64,000 nt of DNA. Origin: Streptomyces asiaticus. Lineage in GTDB: Bacteria > Actinomycetota > Actinomycetes > Streptomycetales > Streptomycetaceae. The notes below the pieces were generated by a model that searched no databases, was not told the origin of the DNA, and saw nothing but the letters and a program-made list of their open reading frames with translations. The stretch is from positions 7,192,001 through 7,256,000 of the forward strand of contig NZ_JAGSHX010000006.1 in the NCBI RefSeq assembly GCF_018138715.1, read 5' to 3'. The position numbers and the translations under genes are program-made. Positions 1 to 8,207 of this stretch are shown one piece after another. The number at the start of each line of letters is the position of its first letter. Position 1 is the first letter of the stretch.

Positions 1-1794
1 GAACAGCCCCGCGAGATGGCCGTCCTGGAAGACCCACACCAGCGCGCCGAAGGTGGCCGTCAGGCTCAGCGCGCTGAGCACCAGCGCGAGGAACGGCAGC
101 ATCACGCTTCCGGTCACCAGGAACAGCAGCACCAGCATGGTCAGCAGCACCGTGCCCAGGGCGTACGGGAGCCACTTCTCCAGCGCCGCCGCGGCGTCGT
201 GATTGGTGGCCGCGGCCCCGCCCACCAGCGCCTCGAACGGCGCCTTCTGCGACCGGATCTCGCCGACCAGCCGGTCCGCGTCATCCGCGCTGGCCGTCTC
301 CGGCACCACGGAGAAGTAGACCGCGTCACCCGAGGCGAAGCGCGCGTACCGCTGATCGGGCGGGGCGGCCCGGCGGCCCTCGGCATAGGCGCCGGTGGCG
401 GTGCGCACCGCGGCCACATGCGGCAGCTGGGACAACCGCTTCGCGTACGCGCCGACGGCCGCCCGGTCGGAGCCCCCGTCGGGCGCCACGACCTGGAGCG
501 CGTTCTGCTCGCTGCTGTCGAACTCGGCGCGTACGGCGTCGGCCACCTGACGTGCCGACGAGGACGCGGGCATCACCCGCTCGTCCGGCATGCCGAGGTT
601 GATGCCCAGGAACGGCGCGCCGAGCAGCAGCAGGAACGCGGTCACGATGGTCACGATCGGCACCGGGCGCCGCATCACGGTGGTGGCCAGCCGGTGCCAG
701 AAGCCGCTCTCCACGCTCCGCGCGGCGGCCTCGGAGCCCGTCCCACCGGCCGTCGCGGTCCGCCGCCTGCGGAACACCCGGCCCTTCTCGACCCGGTCAC
801 CGAGCAGGGCTAGCAGCGCCGGCAGCACGATGAGCGAGGACGCCCCGGACAGCAGCGCCGTGAGCGCCCCCGCATAGCCCATGGACCGCACCGCCTGGAG
901 CGGGAACCAGGCCATGGCCAGGGACGATACGGCCACGGTCAGCGCCGAGAAGGTCACCGTGCGCCCGGCGGACGTCAGCATCGCCCGGATGGCCTCCGGC
1001 GGGGCGAGCCCGGACCGCAGCTCCTCGCGGTAGCGGCTGACCATCAGCAGGCTGTAGTCGATGGCCAGGCCCAGGCCCAGCAGGGTCACCACGCTCGCCG
1101 CGAGCGAGCCGACCGTCGTGACGCTCGCCAGGATCCACGTCAGACCCATCGTCAGCATCATCGCCACCAGGGCGACGGCCAGCGGCAGCGCCGCGGCCAC
1201 CGCGCTGCCGAAGATGAACACCAGCGCGACCAGGGTGATCGGGATGGCGACCGTCTCACCGGTGGTGGCGTCCTTCTGGCCCTGCTCCAGCAGCTCCCGC
1301 TGGAACTTCGTATAGCCGCCGAACTTCACCTCCAGCCCGTCCCGCGCCCCCTCGTAGCGGTCCGCCAGCTCGGCGACCCGCTTCTGCGAGGTGGTGTCGT
1401 CCCCGGTGACCGTGCCCATGATCAGGGCCTTGTGGCCGCTCCTGCCCCGCAGCTGCGGGGCCTTCCCGGTGGTCCAGTAGGAGCTGACGTTCGCCACTCC
1501 GGGTTCCTCGCCCAGCTTCCGGGTGAGCTCGGTGCCCGCCGCCGTCACGGACGGGTCGTCCACCCGCCCCTTCGACGTCACCAGCAGCGTGAGATTGGGC
1601 AGCCCCTGCCCGAACCTCTTGTCCAGCGCGGTGATCGCCCGCGATGACTCCGACTTCGGATCGTCGAAACCACCCGCCGTCAGCTTGTCGAACAACGTCG
1701 TACTCGCCACCCCGCCGACCACGGCGAGCAGCAGGCCGACGACCAACACCGCCAGGCGCTTCCGCACGACGAACCCGGCCAGTCTGTCCAGCAT
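1..1794 (-). CDS. MMPL/RND-family membrane transporter (3' end outside window)
   Basis: Reads leftward from an ATG at 1794 and leaves the window still open after 598 residues, so the C-terminus is missing. The N-terminus (MLDRLAGFVVRKRLAVLVV) is one membrane helix followed by a large extracytoplasmic domain. A block of hydrophobic helices follows at roughly residues 170-330, including the family-typical stretch GLGLAIDYSLLMVSRYREE, and then a second extracytoplasmic domain and helix block. This is the duplicated MMPL architecture. MMPL proteins are proton-driven exporters of lipids and hydrophobic metabolites. It lies 110 bp downstream of the CreD-like lyase gene on the same strand, so I infer it may export the cluster product. 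That link is positional only. Confidence 0.9.
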   Translation of the reverse strand, partial: MLDRLAGFVVRKRLAVLVVGLLLAVVGGVASTTLFDKLTAGGFDDPKSESSRAITALDKRFGQGLPNLTLLVTSKGRVDDPSVTAAGTELTRKLGEEPGVANVSSYWTTGKAPQLRGRSGHKALIMGTVTGDDTTSQKRVAELADRYEGARDGLEVKFGGYTKFQRELLEQGQKDATTGETVAIPITLVALVFIFGSAVAAALPLAVALVAMMLTMGLTWILASVTTVGSLAASVVTLLGLGLAIDYSLLMVSRYREELRSGLAPPEAIRAMLTSAGRTVTFSALTVAVSSLAMAWFPLQAVRSMGYAGALTALLSGASSLIVLPALLALLGDRVEKGRVFRRRRTATAGGTGSEAAARSVESGFWHRLATTVMRRPVPIVTIVTAFLLLLGAPFLGINLGMPDERVMPASSSARQVADAVRAEFDSSEQNALQVVAPDGGSDRAAVGAYAKRLSQLPHVAAVRTATGAYAEGRRAAPPDQRYARFASGDAVYFSVVPETASADDADRLVGEIRSQKAPFEALVGGAAATNHDAAAALEKWLPYALGTVLLTMLVLLFLVTGSVMLPFLALVLSALSLTATFGALVWVFQDGHLAGLF

Positions 1795-1904
1795 TCCCTT
1801 TTCCTTCCTCGATCCCACGGCGTCTGGATTCCGTCTCGGCATCCCAGACGCCGAGCCCCTCCCGGATGTGACATCCCCGGCCGACGCCGCTCCACGAGCG
1901 GCCG

Positions 1905-3350
1905 TCAGAACCGGTCCCGGCGCTCCTGAACCGCCCGGTCCACCAGCGGCCCGGCCGCCCCCGGATAGTTCGCCGGGTCCAGCAGGGCGGCCAGCTCCTC
2001 CGGTGTGAAACGACCCGCGAGCTCGGGGGCGTCGGCCAGCACCTCGCCCAGCGTCCGCCCGCCGCGCGCCGCCTCCGCCGAGGCCCGGGCCATCAGCTCC
2101 TTCGCGGGCCCCTTGCCCAGCACTGGGCTCAGGGCCGCGGCCAGCCGCTCGGAGACGATCAGCCCGCCGGTCAGCCCCAGATGGACGCGCATCCGGTCCG
2201 GGAAGACGGCAAGACCCTCGACCAGTTCGACGGCCGTGTGCGCCGCCCCGCCCGTCAGCCGCAGACACTCGCGCAGCGGAAGCCACTCGGCGTGCCATGC
2301 CCCGGCCGGCCGCTCGTCCTCCGCGAGCATGCACCCCATGACGGCGCTGGCCAGCGCCGGCACCTGGAGGGCGGCGGAGCGCACCAGCGTGGCCAGGGCG
2401 GGGTTGCGCTTGTGCGGCATCGCGGAGGACACCCCGCGGCCCTCGGCGGCGGGCTCGGCGACCTCGGCGGTCTCGGTGCGCGACAGCAGCTGCACATCCA
2501 CCGCGATCTTGCCCAGCGCCCCGGTGGCCAGGGCCAGTTGGGCGGCCAGCCCCGCGACCGGCGTACGGGCGGTGTGCCAGGGCAGAACGGGCTCGTTCAG
2601 CCCGACCTGCGCGGCGAACTCCGCCATCAGCCGCTCCGCGAACTCGCCAGGCCCCGGCGCCCCGGGCCGCGTCCCCCGGTCCATCAGGGCGTACTCGGTG
2701 TAGCCCGCCAGCGTGCCCGCCGCGCCGCCGAGCTGCACCGGCAGTTCGTGGTCGCGGATCCGGGCCAGCCGGGCCGCCGCGTCCTCCACCCCGCTCAGCC
2801 AGCCCGCCGCCTTCAGCCCGAAGGTGGTGGGCACGGCGTGCAGGGCGAGCGTACGGCCGGGCATCAGCGTGTCCCGGTGCGCCACGGCCAGCCCGCGCAG
2901 CGCCCGCGCGATCCGCTCCAGGTCCGCCACCAGGGGTACGAGGGTCCGGCGCGCCACCAGCATGGCGGCGGTGTCCATGATGTCCTGGCTGGTCGAGCCG
3001 CGGTGCACATACTCCGCGGCGGCCGGGTCCGCCGCGGCCACCAGCGCGGTGAACGCCCGGACCAGCGCCACCACGGGGTTGGCCGCGCCCCGGGCCAGCC
3101 GGGCGATCTCCACCACGTCCAGGTGCTCGGCCCGGGCGAGGTCGGTGATGGTGCGGGCCGCCGCCCCGGGCACCAGGCCCAGCCGCGCCTGCGCCCGTAC
3201 CAGGCCCGCCTCGGCGTCCAGCATCGCCTGGAGCCAGGCGCCGTCTGAAGTGGTGGCCTCGGCCGGGGTGCCGGCCCGGACAGGGCTCAGCAGGCCCGCG
3301 TCGGCAGGGCGCGGGGCGCCGTCGGTCGTATCGCTCACGGCGTCGGTCAT
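1905..3350 (-). CDS. Fumarase/aspartase-superfamily lyase, CreD-like (putative nitrosuccinate lyase)
   Basis: 481 residues. The superfamily signature SSAMPHKRNP is intact near residue 315, and the overall fold matches the adenylosuccinate lyase / 3-carboxymuconate cycloisomerase branch, which is how automated annotation would label it. No protocatechuate-pathway neighbours are present. Instead its ATG overlaps the stop of the upstream flavoprotein gene by 4 bp. The same flavoprotein-lyase pairing is known from cremeomycin and related clusters, where CreE oxidises aspartate to nitrosuccinate and CreD releases nitrous acid. I therefore infer nitrosuccinate lyase. Superfamily membership is secure; the specific substrate is inferred from the coupling and from the amino-aromatic context. 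The alternative is a true cycloisomerase. Confidence 0.8.
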   Translation of the reverse strand: MTDAVSDTTDGAPRPADAGLLSPVRAGTPAEATTSDGAWLQAMLDAEAGLVRAQARLGLVPGAAARTITDLARAEHLDVVEIARLARGAANPVVALVRAFTALVAAADPAAAEYVHRGSTSQDIMDTAAMLVARRTLVPLVADLERIARALRGLAVAHRDTLMPGRTLALHAVPTTFGLKAAGWLSGVEDAAARLARIRDHELPVQLGGAAGTLAGYTEYALMDRGTRPGAPGPGEFAERLMAEFAAQVGLNEPVLPWHTARTPVAGLAAQLALATGALGKIAVDVQLLSRTETAEVAEPAAEGRGVSSAMPHKRNPALATLVRSAALQVPALASAVMGCMLAEDERPAGAWHAEWLPLRECLRLTGGAAHTAVELVEGLAVFPDRMRVHLGLTGGLIVSERLAAALSPVLGKGPAKELMARASAEAARGGRTLGEVLADAPELAGRFTPEELAALLDPANYPGAAGPLVDRAVQERRDRF

Positions 3351-5356
3351 GGGACGGAAACCTCGATGGTCTCGGGGCCGGTGGGGCCGTTGGGGTCGGT
3401 GGGCGAGCCGTCGCGCAGCGCCAGCACGGCACGCGAGATGGCGTCGGCATCAGAAAGGATCACAGAGCCGACGCCCGGCCGGACACCCGCGGCCGTGGCC
3501 CAGTGGACGGATTCGGTGGGCACACCGAAGGCGAACCGCCGTGGATGCGGCCGCCCCGCTCCATCCAGCAGGTGGTAGGGGCTGGGCCCCACGGCGAGCC
3601 CGCCCGTCTCGAGCCCGCCCGGCCCGTTGCCGGTGCCAGTGCCGTTGCCTGCGCCGCCGACCGCATACGGCCCGCACTGACCGCTCGTCAGCAGCCCCGA
3701 CAGCAGCGGATCGGCGCTGGAGCGCACATCGGTGCCCGGCAGCCGGGCGTCGATCAGCGTGGTCGCCCGCCGCCGCGAGCCGGGCACGGCACGGGACTCC
3801 AGGACGAAGGCACCCTCCTCGGCGTCGGCGCGCGCCACGGTGCGCGGGCCCAGCACGGTCAGCACACCCGCCTCGATGAGCGCGACCGCCTCCTCGATCC
3901 GCCGGGCCGGGGGACCGATCGACACGAAGGCGTTCAGCGGGGTGTACCAGGCGTCCAGGTCCTCGCGGTGCGAACGGGCCGTCAGCCCGCCGTGGTCCAC
4001 CACCAGCCGTATCTCGTTGCGCAGATCGCGCAGCACGTCCAGGGCCGCCTTCAGCGGGCCGTGCACATTGCCCGCGCGCGCCGCCTCCAGGTCCGCCCGC
4101 AGATACCCCAGCAGCCAGGACCGGAACGCGGCGGGCGAGCGGAGGCCGTCGGCGGGGCAGGGCCGGGCGATCCGGCCCCAGTTCCAGCGCTCCCGGAGCG
4201 GGATACCGCTCTCGGTCAGCAGCCGGTCCTCCGCCGCGCTGCCCCGGGGAGCCGACGGATAGGCGGCGCGCAGCCGGTGCGCGGCCGCCTCCCGCCCCCG
4301 GGAGGTGAGCAGCACGGTGTAGTAGACCGTCTCCACCTCCTTGGAGATCAGCGGCCACAGCTCGGAGCGGAAGTCCAGACCGCCCCGCTCACGGGCCCGC
4401 CGCCGCAGACCGCGGATCACCTCCGGGGTCAGCACCAGCGGATGGTGACGGCCGTGCGGGCCCTTCTGGTTCTCGCCCCGGGAGTGGAACGGCACGCCCC
4501 GGCGCGAGCCCGCCAGCAGCCGCGGCTCCCGGCCCGAGGGCCGGTAGACCAGACGTCCCGCCCGCCGTTCGAACCGGCCGTCCCGGCCCTCGGTGAGCAG
4601 CGCCAGATAGTCGAAGAAGTTCAGCCCCAGCCCCAGCAGGCCCACCGCCTCCCCGGGCCGGACGCCGGACAGATCCACCTCGGCCGGACTGGCGGGCGGG
4701 AGGTAGCGCAGGCCCCGCGCCTCGGCGAAGGCCGCGTGGGCCGCCTCCCGCGGCGAGCGCCGCTGCGGCAGATGGCCCTGGGCCAGCACCACCGCGTGCA
4801 GCCCCGCCAGCCGGGTGCCGTCCTCCAGGACGACGGTCTGCGCCCCGCCCGCCGTGCGCTCCTCGAGCCCGACCGCCCGCGAGCGGTGGGACACCGTGCG
4901 GACGGACGCCGGAGCGGTGCCGGTCACCCGGCGGTGGACCCACTCCAGATAGTGGCCGTGGAAGGCGCGGGTGGGGTACGAGTCGGGGCCCAGGCGCCGC
5001 GCCTCGGCGAGGACGTCCTCGCCGTACCCGGCCTCGTACCCGACCTCGTCGAGACCGCCGGTGAGGCTCACGAACCGGGCCCACTCGTACAGGCTGGGCC
5101 CGGGGAGCACCGGCCCGGCCATCTCCACGGTCTCGTCCGTGAACAGGGTGACCTGTCCGGCGACGGTGTTCATGAGCAGATGGCGGGACTGGTCGGAGCG
5201 CCAGACCCGCCCCGCCCCCGGCGGATACGGGTCCACCACATGGACGGTGACCGAGGTGGTGGGCGCCTGCGCGGCGTTGGCGCACAGCCGCTCCAGGACC
5301 GAGAGCCCCCGGGGCCCGGCACCGATGAGGCAGACGTCCAGACGTTGCGTGGTCAT
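3347..5356 (-). CDS. FAD/NAD(P)-binding monooxygenase, CreE-like (putative aspartate-to-nitrosuccinate oxidase)
   Basis: 669 residues from ATG 5356, placed 8 bp after a GGAGA ribosome-binding site; ATG 5362 is a near alternative. The N-terminus carries a Rossmann fingerprint (IGAGPRGLSVLERL) of the FAD-NAD(P)-binding family to which CreE-type enzymes belong, and the length is close to theirs. A second dinucleotide-binding segment (GEAVGLLGLGLNFFDYL) lies near residue 230. CreE-type enzymes perform successive oxidations of L-aspartate to nitrosuccinate. Translational coupling to the lyase gene (ATGA, 3347-3350) supports a two-enzyme nitrous-acid module. The flavoprotein assignment is certain; the aspartate substrate is inferred. 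Confidence 0.8.
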   Translation of the reverse strand: MTTQRLDVCLIGAGPRGLSVLERLCANAAQAPTTSVTVHVVDPYPPGAGRVWRSDQSRHLLMNTVAGQVTLFTDETVEMAGPVLPGPSLYEWARFVSLTGGLDEVGYEAGYGEDVLAEARRLGPDSYPTRAFHGHYLEWVHRRVTGTAPASVRTVSHRSRAVGLEERTAGGAQTVVLEDGTRLAGLHAVVLAQGHLPQRRSPREAAHAAFAEARGLRYLPPASPAEVDLSGVRPGEAVGLLGLGLNFFDYLALLTEGRDGRFERRAGRLVYRPSGREPRLLAGSRRGVPFHSRGENQKGPHGRHHPLVLTPEVIRGLRRRARERGGLDFRSELWPLISKEVETVYYTVLLTSRGREAAAHRLRAAYPSAPRGSAAEDRLLTESGIPLRERWNWGRIARPCPADGLRSPAAFRSWLLGYLRADLEAARAGNVHGPLKAALDVLRDLRNEIRLVVDHGGLTARSHREDLDAWYTPLNAFVSIGPPARRIEEAVALIEAGVLTVLGPRTVARADAEEGAFVLESRAVPGSRRRATTLIDARLPGTDVRSSADPLLSGLLTSGQCGPYAVGGAGNGTGTGNGPGGLETGGLAVGPSPYHLLDGAGRPHPRRFAFGVPTESVHWATAAGVRPGVGSVILSDADAISRAVLALRDGSPTDPNGPTGPETIEVSVP

Positions 5357-5391
5357 GGTCATTCTCCGTGGACGAAGGGCCGGGACGCGGC

Positions 5392-6198
5392 TCAGCCCGA
5401 GGCCGCGCCGCGGACGGCCGCCTCCCGCTCCTCGTGGTGCGGTGCGCCGGCCGGGGCGGGGCCGCCGGGGTCGTCGGGGACCTCGGCCGGGCCCCGGTTC
5501 CAGGCCCACGGCGAGCGGCCCTCCTCGCGGACCTTGCGGTACAGCAGCACGCAGTAGGCCGCGTCGATGGTCCAGACGGTCAGGAAGAGGAAGATGAACA
5601 GGTGGTGGCCCGGGTACATCACCAGCACCGTCCAGCCCGCGAAGAACGATCCGATGCCCTTGGCGAGCGCCACGTACATCGACTGCCCGAGCGAGGAGCC
5701 GCGCCGGCCCAGCATGAAGATGAAGGACAGGCTCAGGAACACGTTCAGCCCGGTGCCGGTGTAGATGCCGGTGGCGTCCTTGAGCTCATAGGTGGTCATG
5801 ATGTGGAAGACCGCGGACCAGGCGATGACGCCGAAGACCATCCACCGGAAGGCCCGCCGGCTCATGCCGGGATAGTCCTTCCATCCGTAGGCCAGCGTCT
5901 GCCGGAGGATGAAGCAGTCGACCAGGAACCAGCTGAGGTTGATCGGGCGTTGCACATCGGCCTGGTCCAGGATCAGGGAGAGGGTGAACTCCCAGGCGAG
6001 GTTGACCTCGACCACGAAGACGGGAATCCCCACCCGCTTGTCCAGTTTGGCGCGGTAGATGGCGAGTCCGTACGCCACCAGCCAGCCCGATGCGCACGGG
6101 CCCATCAGGATCCAGAACAGCCAACTCGGCCGGTCCGCCTCCGGCAGCGTCACCGGGGCGACGTTCGGGAGGTCGATGAGAGCGGGCGGGAACCACAC
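5392..6198 (-). CDS. Pyr4-type integral-membrane terpene cyclase
   Basis: 268 residues, GTG start at 6198 behind a GAGGGG site. It has about seven hydrophobic segments. Two family hallmarks are visible: Glu70 in VNLAWEF and Asp212 in VWTIDAAY. These match in context the two acidic residues shown to be essential in fungal Pyr4 (Glu63 and Asp218). Pyr4-type enzymes protonate and cyclise the polyprenyl chain of an aromatic meroterpenoid in the membrane; bacterial members such as DmtA1 of drimentine biosynthesis are known but few. Placed between the ligase and the CreE-like gene, it would cyclise the chain attached by the UbiA enzyme. The C-terminal 35 residues are a Pro/Gly/Glu-rich hydrophilic tail. 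No epoxidase is recognisable in the cluster, so direct alkene protonation is plausible. Confidence 0.82.
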   Translation of the reverse strand: MWFPPALIDLPNVAPVTLPEADRPSWLFWILMGPCASGWLVAYGLAIYRAKLDKRVGIPVFVVEVNLAWEFTLSLILDQADVQRPINLSWFLVDCFILRQTLAYGWKDYPGMSRRAFRWMVFGVIAWSAVFHIMTTYELKDATGIYTGTGLNVFLSLSFIFMLGRRGSSLGQSMYVALAKGIGSFFAGWTVLVMYPGHHLFIFLFLTVWTIDAAYCVLLYRKVREEGRSPWAWNRGPAEVPDDPGGPAPAGAPHHEEREAAVRGAASG

Positions 6199-6272
6199 GG
6201 CTAATTACCCCTCGTTCATGGTGGATGCGGTCGTCTCGATGCGTGGTGTGGTGGTGCGATGCGCGGCGCGGG

Positions 6273-7892
6273 TCAGGTCCACTGGCCGGTGCCGTAGGTG
6301 TCGCTGGAGCCCAGCAGCTGTTCGCGCAGTTCCCCCCGGCGCACCTTCCAGGTGGCGGTGCGCGGCATCTCGTCCCAGGGCACGAGCCGGGGCTTGTCCA
6401 TCTCGGGCAGGCCACGGCAGGCCCGGTCCCACTCCTGGGGGTCCAGGGCGTCGTCGCGCATGCACAGCACCGGGATCGGCGGCTGCCCGGGGACCCCGAG
6501 CACGATCACCTCGGAGGCCCGGTCCAGCCGGTCGAGCAGGGTGGACTCCAGCTCGATGCTGCTCATCCCGGGGATCATGTCGACCTCGCGGTCGATCAGC
6601 CGGATGCGGCCGTAGCCCGCGTACTCGCCCAGGTCGCCGGTGTTCCACCAGCGGCCCTGGTCCTTGGCGCGGTGCCGGTCGTCCTCGCCCAGATAGGTCA
6701 GACAGCGTGACTTGGTCCTGACCATCAGCAGCCCCGGCTTCCCCCGGGGCCGTTTGCGGCCGGTCTCCGGGTCCACGACCTTCACCCGGACCAGGGGCGG
6801 GAACCCGACGTTGGTGGCGTCGTGCGCCCGGGGTTTGCCCGGACGGACCATGGAGCGGGTGGCCACCCCGGCGGCGATGCCCGCGATCTCCGACTGCCCC
6901 ACGCCCCAGGCCCACAGCGGCAGCCGGACCCGGGAGGCGCCGAGGAACTTGCGGACCGTCCTGGGGTGCACCGCGTCGAAGGTGCTGATGAACCGCCGTA
7001 CGCCCGCGAAGAGTTCGGGCCGGGTGTCGGCCAGCTCCTCCCAGTACTGGAAGACGTTCGGACAGGCCTCCAGCGAGGTGGGCGGGTGCGCGGCCAGCAT
7101 CCGCGCCACGTTCTCCAGACCCGGATCGGAAAGGATCACCATCTTCCGCGGCCCGCGGAACAGCGTCCCGTTGGTCCAGGACAGATTGCGGTTGTGGGCG
7201 AAGGAGATCCCGCTGGCCACCACGTCCTGTGGCCGGGAGGTCATCAGCGGCAGCCGGTAGGACTCGATGCGGAACGGCACGGCCGCGAGCGTGGTGGCGG
7301 GCGAGTGCACCACCAGCTTCGGCACGCCCGTGGTGCCCGAGGTGTGGGTGACCAGCATGGGCTCATGGGGGCCGCGGAACCGCACCGGCGGGCGGGCGCC
7401 GCCGCGCACATCGTCGATGCGCAGTGTTCCGCCGGGCAGCCCCGGGCGGTCCTCGCCGACGGCCACCAGCGTCATCCCCGGGTCGTCGAGCGCGACCCCG
7501 GCGGCGGTCATCCGCTCCAGCACCGTGGTGCCCATCACCAGGACCTTCGGGGAGATCCTGGTGAGCAGGGTGCGGATATGGGCCTCCGACCGGATGGGCG
7601 CGATCATCACCGGCAGCGCCCCGAGCCGGGCGGCGGCCGCGGCGAGCAGGATGAAGTCGTAGTGGTTCTCCTTGACGATGGCGAGCCGGTCGCCGTGGCG
7701 CAGCCCCGCCCCGTACAGCCAGCCCGCGGCGTCCTCCACCGTCGCCGCCAGGGCGGGTACGTCGAAGCGGGTGCCGGAGTCCGGGGCGATGTCGAAGGGC
7801 CGGTCCAGATGCATGACCGTCGGCCTGCCCTGTTCGGCGGCCCAGTGGAACAACCGGCCTACGTTGACGGGCCGTTGAGAACGCGCCGCCAT
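6273..7892 (-). CDS. AMP-forming ligase of the acyl-CoA synthetase superfamily (CreM-like diazotase candidate)
   Basis: 539 residues. ATG 7892 lies 6 bp after AAGGAG; the ATG at 7898 directly abuts the site and is too close. The ATP-binding loop (HTSGTTGVPK, near residue 180) and the C-terminal catalytic lysine region (ATWKVRRGEL) are intact, so the enzyme should adenylate or use ATP. Two readings fit. It may activate an aromatic carboxylate, or it may act like CreM/AvaA6, members of this superfamily that use ATP and nitrite to diazotise arylamines. The adjacent nitrous-acid module and the aminobenzoate-supplying pabAB favour the second. No carrier-protein gene is nearby, which argues against loading onto a thiolation domain. 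Confidence 0.8.
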   Translation of the reverse strand: MAARSQRPVNVGRLFHWAAEQGRPTVMHLDRPFDIAPDSGTRFDVPALAATVEDAAGWLYGAGLRHGDRLAIVKENHYDFILLAAAAARLGALPVMIAPIRSEAHIRTLLTRISPKVLVMGTTVLERMTAAGVALDDPGMTLVAVGEDRPGLPGGTLRIDDVRGGARPPVRFRGPHEPMLVTHTSGTTGVPKLVVHSPATTLAAVPFRIESYRLPLMTSRPQDVVASGISFAHNRNLSWTNGTLFRGPRKMVILSDPGLENVARMLAAHPPTSLEACPNVFQYWEELADTRPELFAGVRRFISTFDAVHPRTVRKFLGASRVRLPLWAWGVGQSEIAGIAAGVATRSMVRPGKPRAHDATNVGFPPLVRVKVVDPETGRKRPRGKPGLLMVRTKSRCLTYLGEDDRHRAKDQGRWWNTGDLGEYAGYGRIRLIDREVDMIPGMSSIELESTLLDRLDRASEVIVLGVPGQPPIPVLCMRDDALDPQEWDRACRGLPEMDKPRLVPWDEMPRTATWKVRRGELREQLLGSSDTYGTGQWT

Positions 7893-7940
7893 GCTCATCT
7901 CCTTGGATAGGGGTGCGTACGGCTGGGACGGGGGGTACGG

Positions 7941-8207
7941 CTAGGGGGTGTCCGGCGGGTCGTGGCGCCTGCGGCGGGCCACGCGGCGGAGCCGCATATC
8001 GTTGCTTCCCCCTCCCCGCCCCTTCCCTCAACTGGGGCTCCGCCCCAGACCCCGCTCCTCAAGCGCCGGAGGGGCTGATTTCAGCCCGTCCGGGGTCCAG
8101 GGGCGAAGCCCCCCACGCGGCGGAGCCGCATATCGTCAGGTGTCGGGAAGGGGCGGGTAGGGGAGCAGCACGCCGCAGGCGTACGCGTACCGCCGGACAC
8201 CCCCTAG
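7941..8207. mobile_element. 267-bp fold-back (MITE-like) element inside the operon
   Basis: The ends are perfect 18-bp inverted repeats: CTAGGGGGTGTCCGGCGG at 7941-7958 and its exact complement at 8190-8207. Further inverted arms lie inside, for example GCGCCTGCGGCG near 7966 against CGCCGCAGGCG near 8171, and a pyrimidine-rich arm near 8008 against a purine-rich arm near 8146. The whole unit could fold into one long hairpin. It encodes no protein. The terminal CTAG may be a duplicated 4-bp target, and the right one supplies the TAG stop of the UbiA gene. Without the element the spacing to the ligase gene would be about 45 bp, normal for this operon. Confidence 0.75.
7981..8136. repeat. 22-bp direct repeat pair inside the fold-back element
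   Basis: ACGCGGCGGAGCCGCATATCGT occurs, with the same 22 bases, at 7981-8002 and 8115-8136. A diverged copy (GTGGCGGAGCCGCATAGCG) is found at about 42022-42040. Each copy contains a small GCGGC...GCCGC palindrome. Confidence 0.8.

Noticed and set aside
1905..3350. Protocatechuate-pathway cycloisomerase (pcaB) as part of a catabolic operon
   Set aside because: None of the other pca genes is present, whereas the gene is coupled to a CreE-like flavoprotein in a biosynthetic operon.
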